DNA of 64,000 nucleotides from Halorussus gelatinilyticus (lineage in GTDB: Archaea > Halobacteriota > Halobacteria > Halobacteriales > Haladaptataceae). The translations under genes were made by a program, and so were the position numbers. Location of the stretch: positions 434,001-498,000 of the forward strand of contig NZ_CP096658.1 of assembly GCF_023238445.1 (NCBI RefSeq), given 5' to 3'. How positions within the stretch are numbered: the first letter of the stretch is position 1; each line of letters opens with the position of its first letter. Shown here one piece after another: positions 18,185-26,416 of this stretch. The notes under the pieces are model-generated. The model made no database searches. It saw only the letters and a list, made by a program, of their open reading frames with translations, and was not told where the DNA came from.

Positions 18185-18711
18185 GGTCTCCTCCGGGCGA
18201 CGTAGAGCGCCGCGACCAGCGCCACGAGCGCCGCGCCGACGCCGAATCCGGGCGTGAACGCGCTCGACCCGCTCTCGGCCGCGTCGGTGGTGTCGCTCAT
18301 CGAGTCGTCACTCATCGAATCGGTGGTCTCCGACGTCGAATCGCCGGACATCGAGTCGGTAGTTTCGCCCATCGAGTCGTCGTTCATCGAATCGCCCGCG
18401 CAGGTCGTCGTCTCCGAGGCCATCGAGTCGGTGGTCTCGTTCGCCATACCGCCCATCGACTCGGTGGTCCCGTTCATCGACTCGTTGCCCATCATCGCGG
18501 TCGTCTCGCTCATCGACTCGTTTGTCATCCCCGTTTCGTCGGCCATTGCAGTCGTCTCGCTCATCATCGCGGTCGTCTCGTTCATCGACTCGTTGCCCAT
18601 CATCTCGCTACTCGTCGGACCACACTCGGTCGTCGTCTCCTGCGCCGTAATCGGCGCGACGCAGACTGTCAGGACGACCACTGCCACGGTAATCGACGTT
18701 GCGAAACGCAT
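18181..18711 (-). CDS. Met/Ser/Thr-rich secreted protein with PGF-CTERM anchor
   Basis: The ATG at 18711 opens a Sec-type signal peptide (MRFATSITVAVVVLTVCVA ... TAQ). The body of ~120 residues is low complexity, built of units such as NESMNETTAMM, SETTAMADETGM and TTDSMSDDSM, with many methionines and acidic and hydroxy residues. The C-terminus (PGFGVGAALVALVAALYV then RRR) is a PGF-CTERM signal, recognised by archaeosortase A, so the protein is probably lipid-anchored at the cell surface and glycosylated. It is coupled by GTGA to the molybdopterin oxidoreductase. Met-rich repeats could bind copper; this is inference. Confidence 0.82.
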   Translation of the reverse strand: MRFATSITVAVVVLTVCVAPITAQETTTECGPTSSEMMGNESMNETTAMMSETTAMADETGMTNESMSETTAMMGNESMNGTTESMGGMANETTDSMASETTTCAGDSMNDDSMGETTDSMSGDSTSETTDSMSDDSMSDTTDAAESGSSAFTPGFGVGAALVALVAALYVARRRP

Positions 18712-18847
18712 GGCTCTATCGGCGAGAGCCGTCCTAAAAGGGATTTTTCGAACTCCGACCCCACTCCGGTCCCGGTTCGCTCCGACTCCGTTCCAAATCC
18801 GTTCCAATTCCGGTTGCGGGTCGCGGTCGTGCCGCCGCGAGACGGAC

Positions 18848-19519
18848 CTACCGCCGGGCGCTCACGGCGCGGTAGGCCGGTCCGGCGAGGAGCGCGACCG
18901 CCACCGCACCCCCCGCGGCGAGGAGTTCCCAGTTTATCGCGGTCAGTCCCGCGGTCGAGAGGTGGTCGAGGGAACTCCCCGCGAGGACGGCCGCGGCGGT
19001 CCACGGCACTTCGCCGAGCGCGGTTCCGGCGACGAACGCGCCCGGAGAGACTCCGGACAGGCCCGCCGCGGCCGAGACTGGGTCGGAGGGCGCGGGCGCG
19101 AGTCGGGAGGCGACCATCCCGCGCAGGTCGCCGGTAGCGTCGAAGAAGCGCTCGCCCGAGTCGCCGAGGCGCGAGACGAGCCCCGACCCCCGTCCGGTTC
19201 GCGTTCCCGACCCCGCGCCGACGTAGCGCGCCGCGAGAAACGGCAGGAGCGCACTCGCAGTCGTCCCCGCGAGCGCGACCGGGAATCCCCAGACCGGGCC
19301 GTAGGCGTACCCCGCGAGAATCGCGACGAGCGTCGTCGGCCACGCGAACAGCGGACGGACGAGGTAGACGCCGACCAGCAGCGCGCCGAAGACGACCGGC
19401 CGGTCGGCGAGGTTCCGCGCGACCGCGAAGAGGTGGTCCGGTCCCGCGAGCAGGCTTCCGGCTACGACGACCGCGAGAACGGCGAGTCCGACGGCTTGGC
19501 GGCGCGCGAAGTCGGCCAT
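18848..19519 (-). CDS. TVP38/TMEM64 family membrane protein
   Basis: The 223-aa protein starts at the ATG giving MADFARRQAVGLAVLAV. It has about five to six hydrophobic segments. LVRPLFAWPTTLVAILAGYA then YGPVWGFPVALAGTTASALL (about residues 52-100) matches the conserved core of the VTT (TVP38/TMEM64, DedA-like) domain. These proteins are thought to act in lipid or metabolite transport or scrambling; a specific substrate is not known. A basic cytosolic loop lies at ~108-135. Longer upstream starts add an unlikely charged N-terminus. Confidence 0.8.
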   Translation of the reverse strand: MADFARRQAVGLAVLAVVVAGSLLAGPDHLFAVARNLADRPVVFGALLVGVYLVRPLFAWPTTLVAILAGYAYGPVWGFPVALAGTTASALLPFLAARYVGAGSGTRTGRGSGLVSRLGDSGERFFDATGDLRGMVASRLAPAPSDPVSAAAGLSGVSPGAFVAGTALGEVPWTAAAVLAGSSLDHLSTAGLTAINWELLAAGGAVAVALLAGPAYRAVSARR

Positions 19520-19660
19520 CGCTCCGTGGGTTTCCGTTCGGTCGGTATCCTCTTTTTGGGTTGGACTCGGGTGGCTCCGAGCCGGGGAGAGAAAAGTGAA
19601 ATCGCCGCCGAGCGACGCCTCGCGCAAGGTTTAATCCGCCTCGCGGGTGAATCGGAAGTG

Positions 19661-20074
19661 ATGGCCGACGACGAGGCATCGGAGCGAGCGGACGCCGCGG
19701 ACGGGAACGCGGCGAGCGACGACGCCGACCCCGTGGCGGTCGGCGTCGAACTCCTCTCGAAACTCGAAGACCCCGAACTCTCGGTTGCGGAGGCGGTAGA
19801 CCGCATCGAGACCGTCACCACCCACCCCGCGACGACGCGGAAGATTCTGGACGAAGCCGAGAAGCGCGGAGTCATCGAGCGCGAGAACGGCATCGTCACG
19901 ACTACGGGTGGCGGCTACGTCAGTTTCCAGAGCGAAATCGTCACGAAGGAGGGGGAGTTCTCCTGTCGACGCTGCGGCGCGAGCATCTCGACCGGCTACT
20001 TCATCGACCTCGACGCGGGAGAACACGGCGCGTTCGGCCCGGAGTGCATCCGAAAGGTCACCGGCCGAGACTGA
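19661..20074 (+). CDS. DUF5830 family protein
   Basis: The 137-aa protein starts at the ATG giving MADDEASERADAADG. After an acidic tail, a winged-helix-like part (VELLSKLEDPELSVAEAVDR ... ATTRKILDEAEKRGVIEREN) is followed by a small metal-binding-looking module (EFSCRRCGASISTGYFIDL, then FGPECIRKVTGRD) with three cysteines. This layout matches the haloarchaeal DUF5830 family as I know it. A DNA- or RNA-binding role is plausible from the HTH plus zinc-ribbon arrangement but untested. A TATA-like ggtttaat lies about 30 nt upstream. Confidence 0.7.
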   Translation: MADDEASERADAADGNAASDDADPVAVGVELLSKLEDPELSVAEAVDRIETVTTHPATTRKILDEAEKRGVIERENGIVTTTGGGYVSFQSEIVTKEGEFSCRRCGASISTGYFIDLDAGEHGAFGPECIRKVTGRD

Positions 20075-20108
20075 GAATTTCGTCGAAATCGGTCGGCGAG
20101 AAGCCGAC

Positions 20109-21416
20109 TTACCGACCGCGACTCAGCTCTTCGATGAGCTGCTGGAGCGTGCGCTGTTGCTCGGCGAGTAGTTCGTTCTGGCGCTCGACGGCCTCCGTCA
20201 GTGCCGCCAATTGCTCCTCGGTCGTGTCCCGCTCCAGTTCCGAACTCGCCGGCTCGAAGCCCGAGTCGGCGAACCCGCTCGATTCGGCGCTCTCGGCGGT
20301 CGCGTCCGCGGGTTCGCCGTCCGTCACCGTGGCCGCCGCGCTGGCGTCGGCGGTGTCGGCGGCTTCGTCGGTCTCCGCGAGGGTAGCGCCGGTCGGCTGG
20401 TCGGCGGCGTCCGTCTCGCCGCCGGCGTCGGCGTCGGCGGGTCCGTCCGGTTGCTCTGCGCCAGCGCCCGCTTCTACGCCCGCGCTCGGTTCCGCGTCCG
20501 CGCTCGTCTCTGCGCCCGCACCTGCCTCCGTCCCCGCGCTCGCCTCCGCGGCGCGCGCGGCGGCCTCGCTCGCTTCGGCCGCGGTGACGTCCTCGTCGGG
20601 CCGGTCGGCGGTCGTCACGCTCGCGTCGTCTTCGATGATAGCGCCGTCGTCGTCCAGTTCCGGCGGGTTGGCGTCGATGGGGTCCACGCCGCCGCCTGCC
20701 AGCGGGTCGGCCTCGCTCTCGGCCGCGTCGTCGCCGTCGTCCGCGGCGGCTTTCTCGGTCTCGGCCTGCTTCTCGGGGTCGGCGTGCTCGCGGGCGAACT
20801 CGTCGTAGGAACTCATCCCGTGGTAGTCCAGCAGCGCGCGCTCGATGCGCTCGCGGACCTCGCGGGTCTGGTCGCTCGGCGTCTTGATGCGCTGCGGTCG
20901 GCCCTCGCTCTCGATGATAATCTGGGAGGAGACGTTCCCCTCCTCCACGTCGAGGGCGGTCACGTCGTCGAAGTAGAACTCCTCGTAGTCCTCGTCCCAG
21001 ACCGCCGCGCCGACGTGCTTGACCACGCGCTCGCTGGTGATGACCAAGGTAAGTTCGCTGAACTGGTAGGTCTGCTTGACCGTCTCGTCGGGACCGGTCA
21101 CGTCAGCGGCGTTCAGCACGCCCGCCAGCACGGGGTGGAGCGCCTCGTAGAGGCGGTTACTCGGGATTTTGAACTTCTCCTCGCCGTCGATACCGTAGTC
21201 GAGACTGATGGACGACTTGCGCCGCCCTTCGGAGATTTCGATACGTTCGGCTTCGTGGGGGTACTCCTCGACGGACTCGTCGCTCAGGAGTCCGTCCGCG
21301 CGGTAGATGAGGGTCCGCGTTCGAGTCACGTAGAGACCGTCCTCACCGCCGAGAGCGACCTGCGCCGCGACCTGTTCGCCGTCGAGCCGGGACTGTACGA
21401 TTCCGGGAACGCTCAT
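20109..21416 (-). CDS. DUF7115 domain protein with long acidic Ala-rich linker and coiled-coil tail
   Basis: The 435-aa protein's residues 1-205 form the conserved domain (MSVPGIVQSRLDGEQVAAQV, TRTRTLIYRADGLLSDESVE, HPVLAGVLNAADVT, VKHVGAAVWDEDYEEFYFDD), which resembles PH-like or YokE-type domains and matches haloarchaeal DUF7115. Residues ~215-390 are an acidic Ala/Glu/Thr-rich disordered linker. The last ~35 residues (LAALTEAVERQNELLAEQQR) form a coiled coil that could oligomerise. It has no signal peptide or TM segment, so it is cytoplasmic. Function is unknown. Confidence 0.72.
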   Translation of the reverse strand: MSVPGIVQSRLDGEQVAAQVALGGEDGLYVTRTRTLIYRADGLLSDESVEEYPHEAERIEISEGRRKSSISLDYGIDGEEKFKIPSNRLYEALHPVLAGVLNAADVTGPDETVKQTYQFSELTLVITSERVVKHVGAAVWDEDYEEFYFDDVTALDVEEGNVSSQIIIESEGRPQRIKTPSDQTREVRERIERALLDYHGMSSYDEFAREHADPEKQAETEKAAADDGDDAAESEADPLAGGGVDPIDANPPELDDDGAIIEDDASVTTADRPDEDVTAAEASEAAARAAEASAGTEAGAGAETSADAEPSAGVEAGAGAEQPDGPADADAGGETDAADQPTGATLAETDEAADTADASAAATVTDGEPADATAESAESSGFADSGFEPASSELERDTTEEQLAALTEAVERQNELLAEQQRTLQQLIEELSRGR

Positions 21417-21620
21417 GAACAGGTATGATTAGCCCCCCGGCTTAAATCCGCCGGGTAAGTGCCGCGGTATTTTTCATCCGAAAGGATGACGGGAAGGAAC
21501 CTCCGAGAGTCTTCGAGCGACGATGTCCCCCTGTTCGGTTCCAAAACCACCGTGCCTCGCCGTCCCGAACCCGAGTGAGATGAGAACTTTAAAGAGTAAC
21601 ACCCCCCTACGCAGAACTGA

Positions 21621-21770
21621 GCCCGGGTGGCTTAGCTGGACATAGCGCCGCACTCATAGGGTTACTGAGATTCGGTGCTCAGGCCTTGGAAGCCTCCCAT
21701 GCCCGAGAGGCCCGCCGAGCCTCGTACCTGGGTCATGCGGAGATCGAGGGTTCGGAGCCCTCCCCGGGCA
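21621..21770 (+). tRNA. Elongator tRNA-Met(CAU) with 76-nt intron
   Basis: Acceptor strands GCCCGGG (21621-21627) and CCCGGGC (21763-21769) with discriminator A frame the gene. The anticodon stem CCGCA/TGCGG and loop CTCATA-A give anticodon CAU, split after position 37. Exon 1 is 21621-21658 and exon 2 is 21735-21770. The T arm GAGGG-TTCGGAG-CCCTC is intact. Haloarchaeal elongator tRNA-Met genes are known to carry an intron of about 75 nt at this place, which separates it from initiator tRNA-Met. Confidence 0.95.
21659..21734 (+). other. tRNA-Met intron (76 nt)
   Basis: The intron lies between tRNA positions 37 and 38, the canonical archaeal site, and would be removed by the bulge-helix-bulge splicing endonuclease. 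The boundaries are inferred from the anticodon stem pairing of the exons. No ORF is present. Confidence 0.85.
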
Positions 21771-21950
21771 CTTCTGAGATTCTGTAATTCCTTCGTTCAC
21801 TCGCCGATTTTCCGCAACGCTTTCTACCGGTTGGTCAGCATTCGGTTCTCTCGTCGTTCGCTGTGACATGTCGCTGCTATGGTCATCACTCTGTAGCAGT
21901 CGGGAGTATCAGCAAAAGCGTATCCCGAACCGCTCGCTCTCCTCGTTTAC

Positions 21951-22712
21951 TCAGCGGACGTAATCGACGCCGTAGACGTTCAGCTTCCCCTTTCCGCCGG
22001 AGAGTTGCAGGCTTCGAGGGAGGTCGTCCAGCAGTACGACGCCGCTTTCGAGGACCGTCGCGGACGGACGACTGGTCACCGTGACGGTCGCGGTCGTCTT
22101 GAAGAACGTCCCCTTTTCCCTCGCTTGCTTCGGACCGTGAACCAACAGGGTTCCGGACCCGACGCCCTGGAACACGGACCAGTTGCTCCCCGTTTCCTTC
22201 TTCATACCCGTCGGGTGATCGGTCTGTCGAGACAGGAACTCCGCCATCGCTCCGCTCTGCTTCGTCACGTAGTCGTATCGCTGGTTGTTACCTACGTTAT
22301 TGACGCTGCAATTTAGCCCGCCATCCACGCTGAAATTCACCTCGTAGGCGTCGAACTTCGGAAGTTTCCCCGAATCGTAGTCGATGTCGTTCCCCGAGAC
22401 GGTGTCGAGGAGTTTCCGCCGCGTGCTACCCGAGTCGGTCGTCTGCCCGAACTCGCCGGTCGTCACCGAGTCGAAAGAGGGCGACTTCCCGGACGTGGCG
22501 AGTTTCTTCCACTCGGACCCGTCGCCGAGGTACTCGGCTTCCGTGTCCGTGGCGAGGAACTTCGCGCCCGCTTTCGGGGTGTACTTCGAGCGGTTGGCCT
22601 CCTCGTCGCGGATTTCGACGTCGCCGTCTATCTTCTCGAAATTCTCGTTGAGCGGTACGTGCCAGTCCGTCGCGCCTTCCTCGGGCGTGTTGTAGTCGTG
22701 ATAGTCCGTCAT
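21951..22712 (-). CDS. Hypothetical protein with appendage/tail-fibre-like N-terminus
   Basis: The 253-aa protein has no signal peptide or TM segment. The N-terminus (TPEEGATDWHVPLNENFEKI, then GAKFLATDTEAEYLGDGSEW) resembles the leading region of phage tail-fibre-like and beta-helix proteins found in haloarchaeal genomes, where it precedes a pectate-lyase-type repeat region; here that region is absent. The C-terminal half is strand-rich and Ser/Thr-rich (ETGSNWSVFQGVGSGTLLVH). It starts 2 nt after the stop of a small Tat lipoprotein, so the two are co-transcribed. Function is unknown. Confidence 0.6.
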   Translation of the reverse strand: MTDYHDYNTPEEGATDWHVPLNENFEKIDGDVEIRDEEANRSKYTPKAGAKFLATDTEAEYLGDGSEWKKLATSGKSPSFDSVTTGEFGQTTDSGSTRRKLLDTVSGNDIDYDSGKLPKFDAYEVNFSVDGGLNCSVNNVGNNQRYDYVTKQSGAMAEFLSRQTDHPTGMKKETGSNWSVFQGVGSGTLLVHGPKQAREKGTFFKTTATVTVTSRPSATVLESGVVLLDDLPRSLQLSGGKGKLNVYGVDYVR

Positions 22713-22714
22713 GG

Positions 22715-22975
22715 TTAGCCTCCGTAGCCGAGCGCTCCGTATCGCTGTTCGCCGTACTCGTCCACCTGTTCGGTCGTCTCGTCCGGCGACTCGCTCGTCG
22801 TCGCCGTCCCGGCCGTTGTTACCGTGCCGACCGTCGCCGCCGTCGTCGCCACGGTCATCCCGCCGTACCCGTGCGTCGTCTCGGTCGTCTGGGAAGTCGC
22901 TCCGTCTCCCTCCCGACTGTTACAACCCGCTAGAAATCCGACGCAGGCGGTCGTCAGGAACGCTCGTCGTCGCAT
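22715..22975 (-). CDS. Small Tat lipoprotein, Thr/Gly-rich
   Basis: The 86-aa protein begins MRRRAFLTTACVGFLAGC, a twin-arginine signal directly followed by a lipobox (FLAGC), so the mature protein starts at Cys18 and is membrane-anchored outside the cell. The remaining ~68 residues are Thr/Ser/Gly/Glu-rich (TTAATVGTVTTAGTATTSE) and end in YGALGYGG, looking like an unstructured linker with no catalytic domain. It is immediately upstream of the appendage-like gene. Together they may form a small surface-exposed unit (inference). Confidence 0.65.
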   Translation of the reverse strand: MRRRAFLTTACVGFLAGCNSREGDGATSQTTETTHGYGGMTVATTAATVGTVTTAGTATTSESPDETTEQVDEYGEQRYGALGYGG

Positions 22976-23044
22976 GCGACGTACCTCTCGGCAGTCCGTG
23001 AAAAGTATTTTGAATGACCTATCTGGAGGCGGGGAAGTCTACGT

Positions 23045-23299
23045 TCAGTTCGCGTCGAGTTCCGAGGCTTCTACGTCTCCGTCGAGGTACCGCTCACCGA
23101 GCGAACTGATGGTATAGATGTCGCTTCCGAGGTGTTCGACCAGTCCGTAGGCGGCCAGCGTCCGACAGCGGTCGGCGACCTGCTCGCGGGTGAGCGGCAA
23201 CTGCGCGGCGACGGCACTGAACGTGTCCTTGCGCTCGGCTCGGAGCAGGGCGAGCAGGTGTTCGTCCTCCGGACGCATCCAGTCCGCTCGCTCGCTCAT
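23045..23299 (-). CDS. Winged-helix transcriptional regulator (PhiH1-repressor-like)
   Basis: The 84-aa protein starts at the ATG giving MSERADWMRPEDEHLLALLR. It is a single winged helix: LLALLRAERKDTFSAVAAQL, PLTREQVADRCRTLAAYGLV as recognition region, and EHLGSDIYTISSLGERYLDG as wing. This length and ending are typical of the small haloarchaeal repressors related to the PhiH1 phage repressor. A 20-bp inverted repeat about 100 bp upstream (23397-23416) is a candidate operator. The regulon is unknown. Confidence 0.75.
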   Translation of the reverse strand: MSERADWMRPEDEHLLALLRAERKDTFSAVAAQLPLTREQVADRCRTLAAYGLVEHLGSDIYTISSLGERYLDGDVEASELDAN

Positions 23300-23706
23300 A
23301 CTCGTTAGTTGCCCGCGCTCGCCCTTCACCTTTTATCGCCGTCGCGGATTCGGGACCGACCGGCGAGCGACCGGTAGGTGGTCGAACGCCAACGCTTACC
23401 AGTAGCCTAACTGGTAGTGAACCGACGCCCAATCTCGGCCCGAGTGGACCGTCGGCACCGTCTGTTCGACCGCAGGCAACGCCTGATTACCCTCCGTCGG
23501 TCGCCGGTATGCCCACATTTCTAAATGGAAGTTATCGGGGAGAAAATCGTTTAGATTCGGTTTTAAATTTTATAGAGCTTTCAGAGGCTGTTTTGAAAGG
23601 TACCCTTCGAGCGCGTTTTTCGATGAACTATTCTGAAATCGCACTAACGCTCGTCGCGTTATATGACCCTCCCAGTGTAAGGAGTTGTTGAGGTCGAGAC
23701 GTCCCC
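23300..23706. other. Intergenic region with AT-rich stretch
   Basis: I see no supported gene in this 407-nt region. The ORF at 23509-23691 has no ribosome binding site or recognisable protein pattern. The part from ~23510 to 23640 is markedly AT-rich compared with its surroundings. A TATA-like gttatatga (around 23659-23667) fits a promoter for the membrane-protein gene at 23707. Confidence 0.5.
23397..23416. promoter_or_regulatory. Inverted repeat, candidate operator
   Basis: TACCAGT (23397-23403) and ACTGGTA (23410-23416) are perfect 7-bp arms with a 6-bp spacer. The site is upstream of the winged-helix gene, which is read leftwards from 23299, so it could be an autoregulatory operator. The assignment is inference from position and symmetry. 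Confidence 0.35.
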
Positions 23707-24003
23707 ATGACCGAATCCACCCTCCAGAACGAAAGCAACTCGACTATCGGCTCCCCTGCGGAGGCCGGTGAAGGAACCGCCGGGCGCACCAGACTCGCGG
23801 GCCTATACGACCGGTATCAGGAGCACACGCTCACCACGCCGTTCGAGGTCGTCGGCTTCTGGTCTGCCATCGCCCTGCCGTTCCTCTACGTGCCCCTCCT
23901 GTTCAACGGCATCTCATCGCAGGGCGAACTGCTCACCTTCGTCGGCCTGCTGGCGCTGAACTTCGCGGCCCTCCTCGCGGGACACAGCCACAAGCAGGAC
24001 TAA
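23707..24003 (+). CDS. Small membrane protein (98 aa)
   Basis: The N-terminal ~45 residues are hydrophilic (MTESTLQNESNSTIGSPAEA ...), followed by two hydrophobic segments, VVGFWSAIALPFLYVPLLF (~50-68) and LLTFVGLLALNFAALLAG (~76-93), and a short basic end GHSHKQD. A start at the ATG 5 nt after a GTCCCC run fits a leaderless or short-leader transcript from the TATA-like site near 23660. I do not recognise the family. Confidence 0.65.
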   Translation: MTESTLQNESNSTIGSPAEAGEGTAGRTRLAGLYDRYQEHTLTTPFEVVGFWSAIALPFLYVPLLFNGISSQGELLTFVGLLALNFAALLAGHSHKQD

Positions 24004-24144
24004 CTTCGGCCCTCCATAGTTTCGTCTCGCTCCGGCTCGTCTCCCGTCGATTCGTCTCCCGCCGCCTCGCCCTCCACTGTTTCACTCCTACTCCGCTTCG
24101 ACCGAAAGAACGAGTTTAACCGCTCGCTCGGAAAACATCGGAAC

Positions 24145-25113
24145 ATGGAACTCGATACGGTGTCGCTCGGTCCGACTGGTACGACGGTTAGCGAAATCGC
24201 GTTCGGGACGTGGCGCTTCGGCCGAGAGAACGACGACGGCGAGGTCGAAATCGGCGAGCGGCGCGCTCACCGACTCCTCGACGCCTACGCCGACGCCGGC
24301 GGGAACTTCATCGACACCGCCGACATGTACGGCGACGGCCGGAGCGAGGAGTACATTGGCGACTGGCTGGCCGACCGCGAGCGCGAGGACTACGTAATCG
24401 CCTCGAAGATCTACTGGCCGACCCGCGACGGCCCGAACGGACAGGGACTCTCGCGTAAGCACCTCCGGAACAACATCGACGAGATTCTGGAACGGCTCGG
24501 GACCGACTACGTGGACCTGCTGTACATCCACCGGTGGGACGACGAGACGCCCGCCGAGGAGTTCGTGCGCACGCTGGACGAGTTCGTCCGCGACGGAAAG
24601 GTCAACTACCTCGGAGCCTCGACGCTCGAACCCAACGCGTGGAAGGTCGCCAAGGCCAACGAACTGGCGGACAAGCGCGGCTACGAACCGTTCAAACTCG
24701 CCCAGCCCCGATACAACCTCGCCAACCGGGAGATAGAGGGCAACTACCTCGAAATGTGCGCCGACTACGACATCAGCGTCGTACCGTGGAGTCCGCTCGC
24801 CGGCGGGTTCCTGACCGGCAAGTACACTCGCGGCGAGGAACCGCCGGCGGGAACCCGCGGTGCGACCGACCAGCAGTTCCGCGACTCGTATCTCACCGAC
24901 GAGAACTTCGACGCGCTGGAGGCGGTCGAAGCCATCGCCGAGGAGGTCGGCGCGAGTCCGGCGCAGGTCAGCCTCGCGTGGTTGACCGACCACGAGCAGG
25001 TCACGGCACCCATCGTCGGCGCGCGCACGGTCGAACAACTAGAAGAGAACCTCGCGGCCGCGGAGATCAACCTCTCGGCCGAGCAGTTCCAGCGACTCGC
25101 CGAGGCGAAGTAG
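24145..25113 (+). CDS. Aldo/keto reductase
   Basis: The 322-aa protein is a (beta/alpha)8 AKR, NADP(H)-dependent and cytoplasmic. The catalytic residues are in order: Asp and Tyr in FIDTADMYGDGRSEEYIGDW (~52-71), Lys in VIASKIYWP (~90), and His in DLLYIHRWDDE (~127). Cofactor-binding elements are VVPWSPLAGGFLTGKY (~213) and TAPIVGARTVEQLEEN (~289). It belongs to the YajO/Tas-like group by this pattern. The physiological substrate cannot be inferred; the gene stands alone, with the next gene convergent. Confidence 0.92.
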   Translation: MELDTVSLGPTGTTVSEIAFGTWRFGRENDDGEVEIGERRAHRLLDAYADAGGNFIDTADMYGDGRSEEYIGDWLADREREDYVIASKIYWPTRDGPNGQGLSRKHLRNNIDEILERLGTDYVDLLYIHRWDDETPAEEFVRTLDEFVRDGKVNYLGASTLEPNAWKVAKANELADKRGYEPFKLAQPRYNLANREIEGNYLEMCADYDISVVPWSPLAGGFLTGKYTRGEEPPAGTRGATDQQFRDSYLTDENFDALEAVEAIAEEVGASPAQVSLAWLTDHEQVTAPIVGARTVEQLEENLAAAEINLSAEQFQRLAEAK

Positions 25114-25131
25114 ACCACTCTCCTCGCGTAC

Positions 25132-25362
25132 TCAGCGTCTTCGGAGGTAGAGTGGCACCAACAGCGCGAGTCCGAGGACCGAGACCGCCGGATGTGAAAG
25201 CAACTCCACGTCGAAGAAGTAGAGTGCGCTGTTCGCGGCCACGACGATCAGTCCGACGGCGAACAGCACTCTCGCGGCCCGTGACCGGAGTCGCTCCGAC
25301 CGGTCTCCGGTCTCGGATCGCTCGGGCGCGAACCCGGTGAACTCGTTGCCCCGTTCGGTCAT
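25132..25362 (-). CDS. Small membrane protein (76 aa)
   Basis: The ~30-residue charged N-terminus (MTERGNEFTGFAPERSETGD ...) is followed by two hydrophobic segments (AARVLFAVGLIVVAANSALYF, one residue shorter at either end, and HPAVSVLGLALLVPLYL) and an RRR end. No known domain is seen. It is convergent with the aldo/keto reductase and lies 70 nt downstream of the EamA gene on the same strand, so it may be in its transcript. Confidence 0.6.
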   Translation of the reverse strand: MTERGNEFTGFAPERSETGDRSERLRSRAARVLFAVGLIVVAANSALYFFDVELLSHPAVSVLGLALLVPLYLRRR

Positions 25363-25432
25363 CTGTCGGTGGTGTTCGGCGGGCCCTCAAAGTCCTTCTG
25401 GTCGGGCGGCAGTGGACGACGCCTCCCGAGCG

Positions 25433-26359
25433 TCAGCGCCGGGTCACGACGCCCCGGAGTTTCGGGAGTTCGCGGGCCAGCGCCTCGCGCTTCACCAGAC
25501 AGAACCCCGCGAAGATGACGAGGAAGCCCGCGACGGTCGTGAGGTCGATGACCTCGTCGAGGAACCACCAGCCGGAGAGCGCCGCGAAGACGGGTGCGAC
25601 GTACGAGACGAGGTTGATTTCGATGGGACCGAGCCGCTCCAGCAGGTCGAAGTAGACCAGAAATCCGAGCGCGCTCGCCGCGATGGAGAGGTACGCCATC
25701 GCCCAGATCGCTTCGGGCGTCCACTGCACCGCGGCGAGCGACTCGCTCGGGCGGGCGACGCTGACGGCGTGCATCAGGAGTGCGCCCAGCACCATCGACC
25801 ACGCTTCCATCGTCTCGATGGGGAGTTCGGCGTCGATGCGGCGGGTCAGGACGCTCCCCAAAGCGAACGACGCGGCCGCGGCCAGCACCAACGCTTGTCC
25901 GACGACGCCCGAGGTCACGAGGTTGTTCGGGTTCGGGTCGCTCAGGACGACGACGCCGACGAGTCCCAGCAGGAGGCCCGCGATACCCGCGGGGGTCAGG
26001 CGCTCGCTCGGGAGAAAGAGGCGCGCACAGCCGGTCGTCAGGACGGGGTTCAGGCTGATGATGACCGCGGCGACGGCGCTGGTCGTGTACTGCTCGCCGA
26101 CGAACAGGAACGCGTGGTAGCCCGCTATCATCAGGGTCGCGCCGACCGCGACCAACTGCCACTCGCCGCGGGTTCTGGGCCGCCAGCGGTCGGTCGCGTA
26201 GACCGCGTAGGCCAGCATCAGCACGCCCGCGATGTCGTAGCGAATCGCGGCGAAGAGGACGGGCGGAAAGTAGTCGAGGCCGGCCTTGATGGCCATGAAC
26301 GCCGACCCCCAGACCGCGGCCAGCGCGACGAACAACGCGACGTTCCGGTATCTGCTCAC
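25433..26359 (-). CDS. EamA-family (DMT) transporter
   Basis: The 308-aa protein has a GTG start and ten predicted hydrophobic segments in two EamA repeats (about residues 5-140 and 150-290). Family features are the first helix VALFVALAAVWGSAFMAIKA, YHAFLFVGEQYTTSAVAAVI in repeat one and PIEINLVSYVAPVFAALSGW with WFLDEV in repeat two. These transporters export metabolites or amino acids; the substrate is unknown. A short basic tail faces the cytosol. Confidence 0.9.
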   Translation of the reverse strand: MSRYRNVALFVALAAVWGSAFMAIKAGLDYFPPVLFAAIRYDIAGVLMLAYAVYATDRWRPRTRGEWQLVAVGATLMIAGYHAFLFVGEQYTTSAVAAVIISLNPVLTTGCARLFLPSERLTPAGIAGLLLGLVGVVVLSDPNPNNLVTSGVVGQALVLAAAASFALGSVLTRRIDAELPIETMEAWSMVLGALLMHAVSVARPSESLAAVQWTPEAIWAMAYLSIAASALGFLVYFDLLERLGPIEINLVSYVAPVFAALSGWWFLDEVIDLTTVAGFLVIFAGFCLVKREALARELPKLRGVVTRR

Positions 26360-26416
26360 GGTGGAACTGGCGTCCCCCGGAGCCTGAACGTTTCGATGGG
26401 TGTCGGGGCTTGCCGG

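Noticed and set aside
18254-18610. CRISPR-like series of short repeats
   Set aside because: The repeats are irregular, encode the SETTAM/TTDSM units of the PGF-CTERM protein and have no unique spacers.
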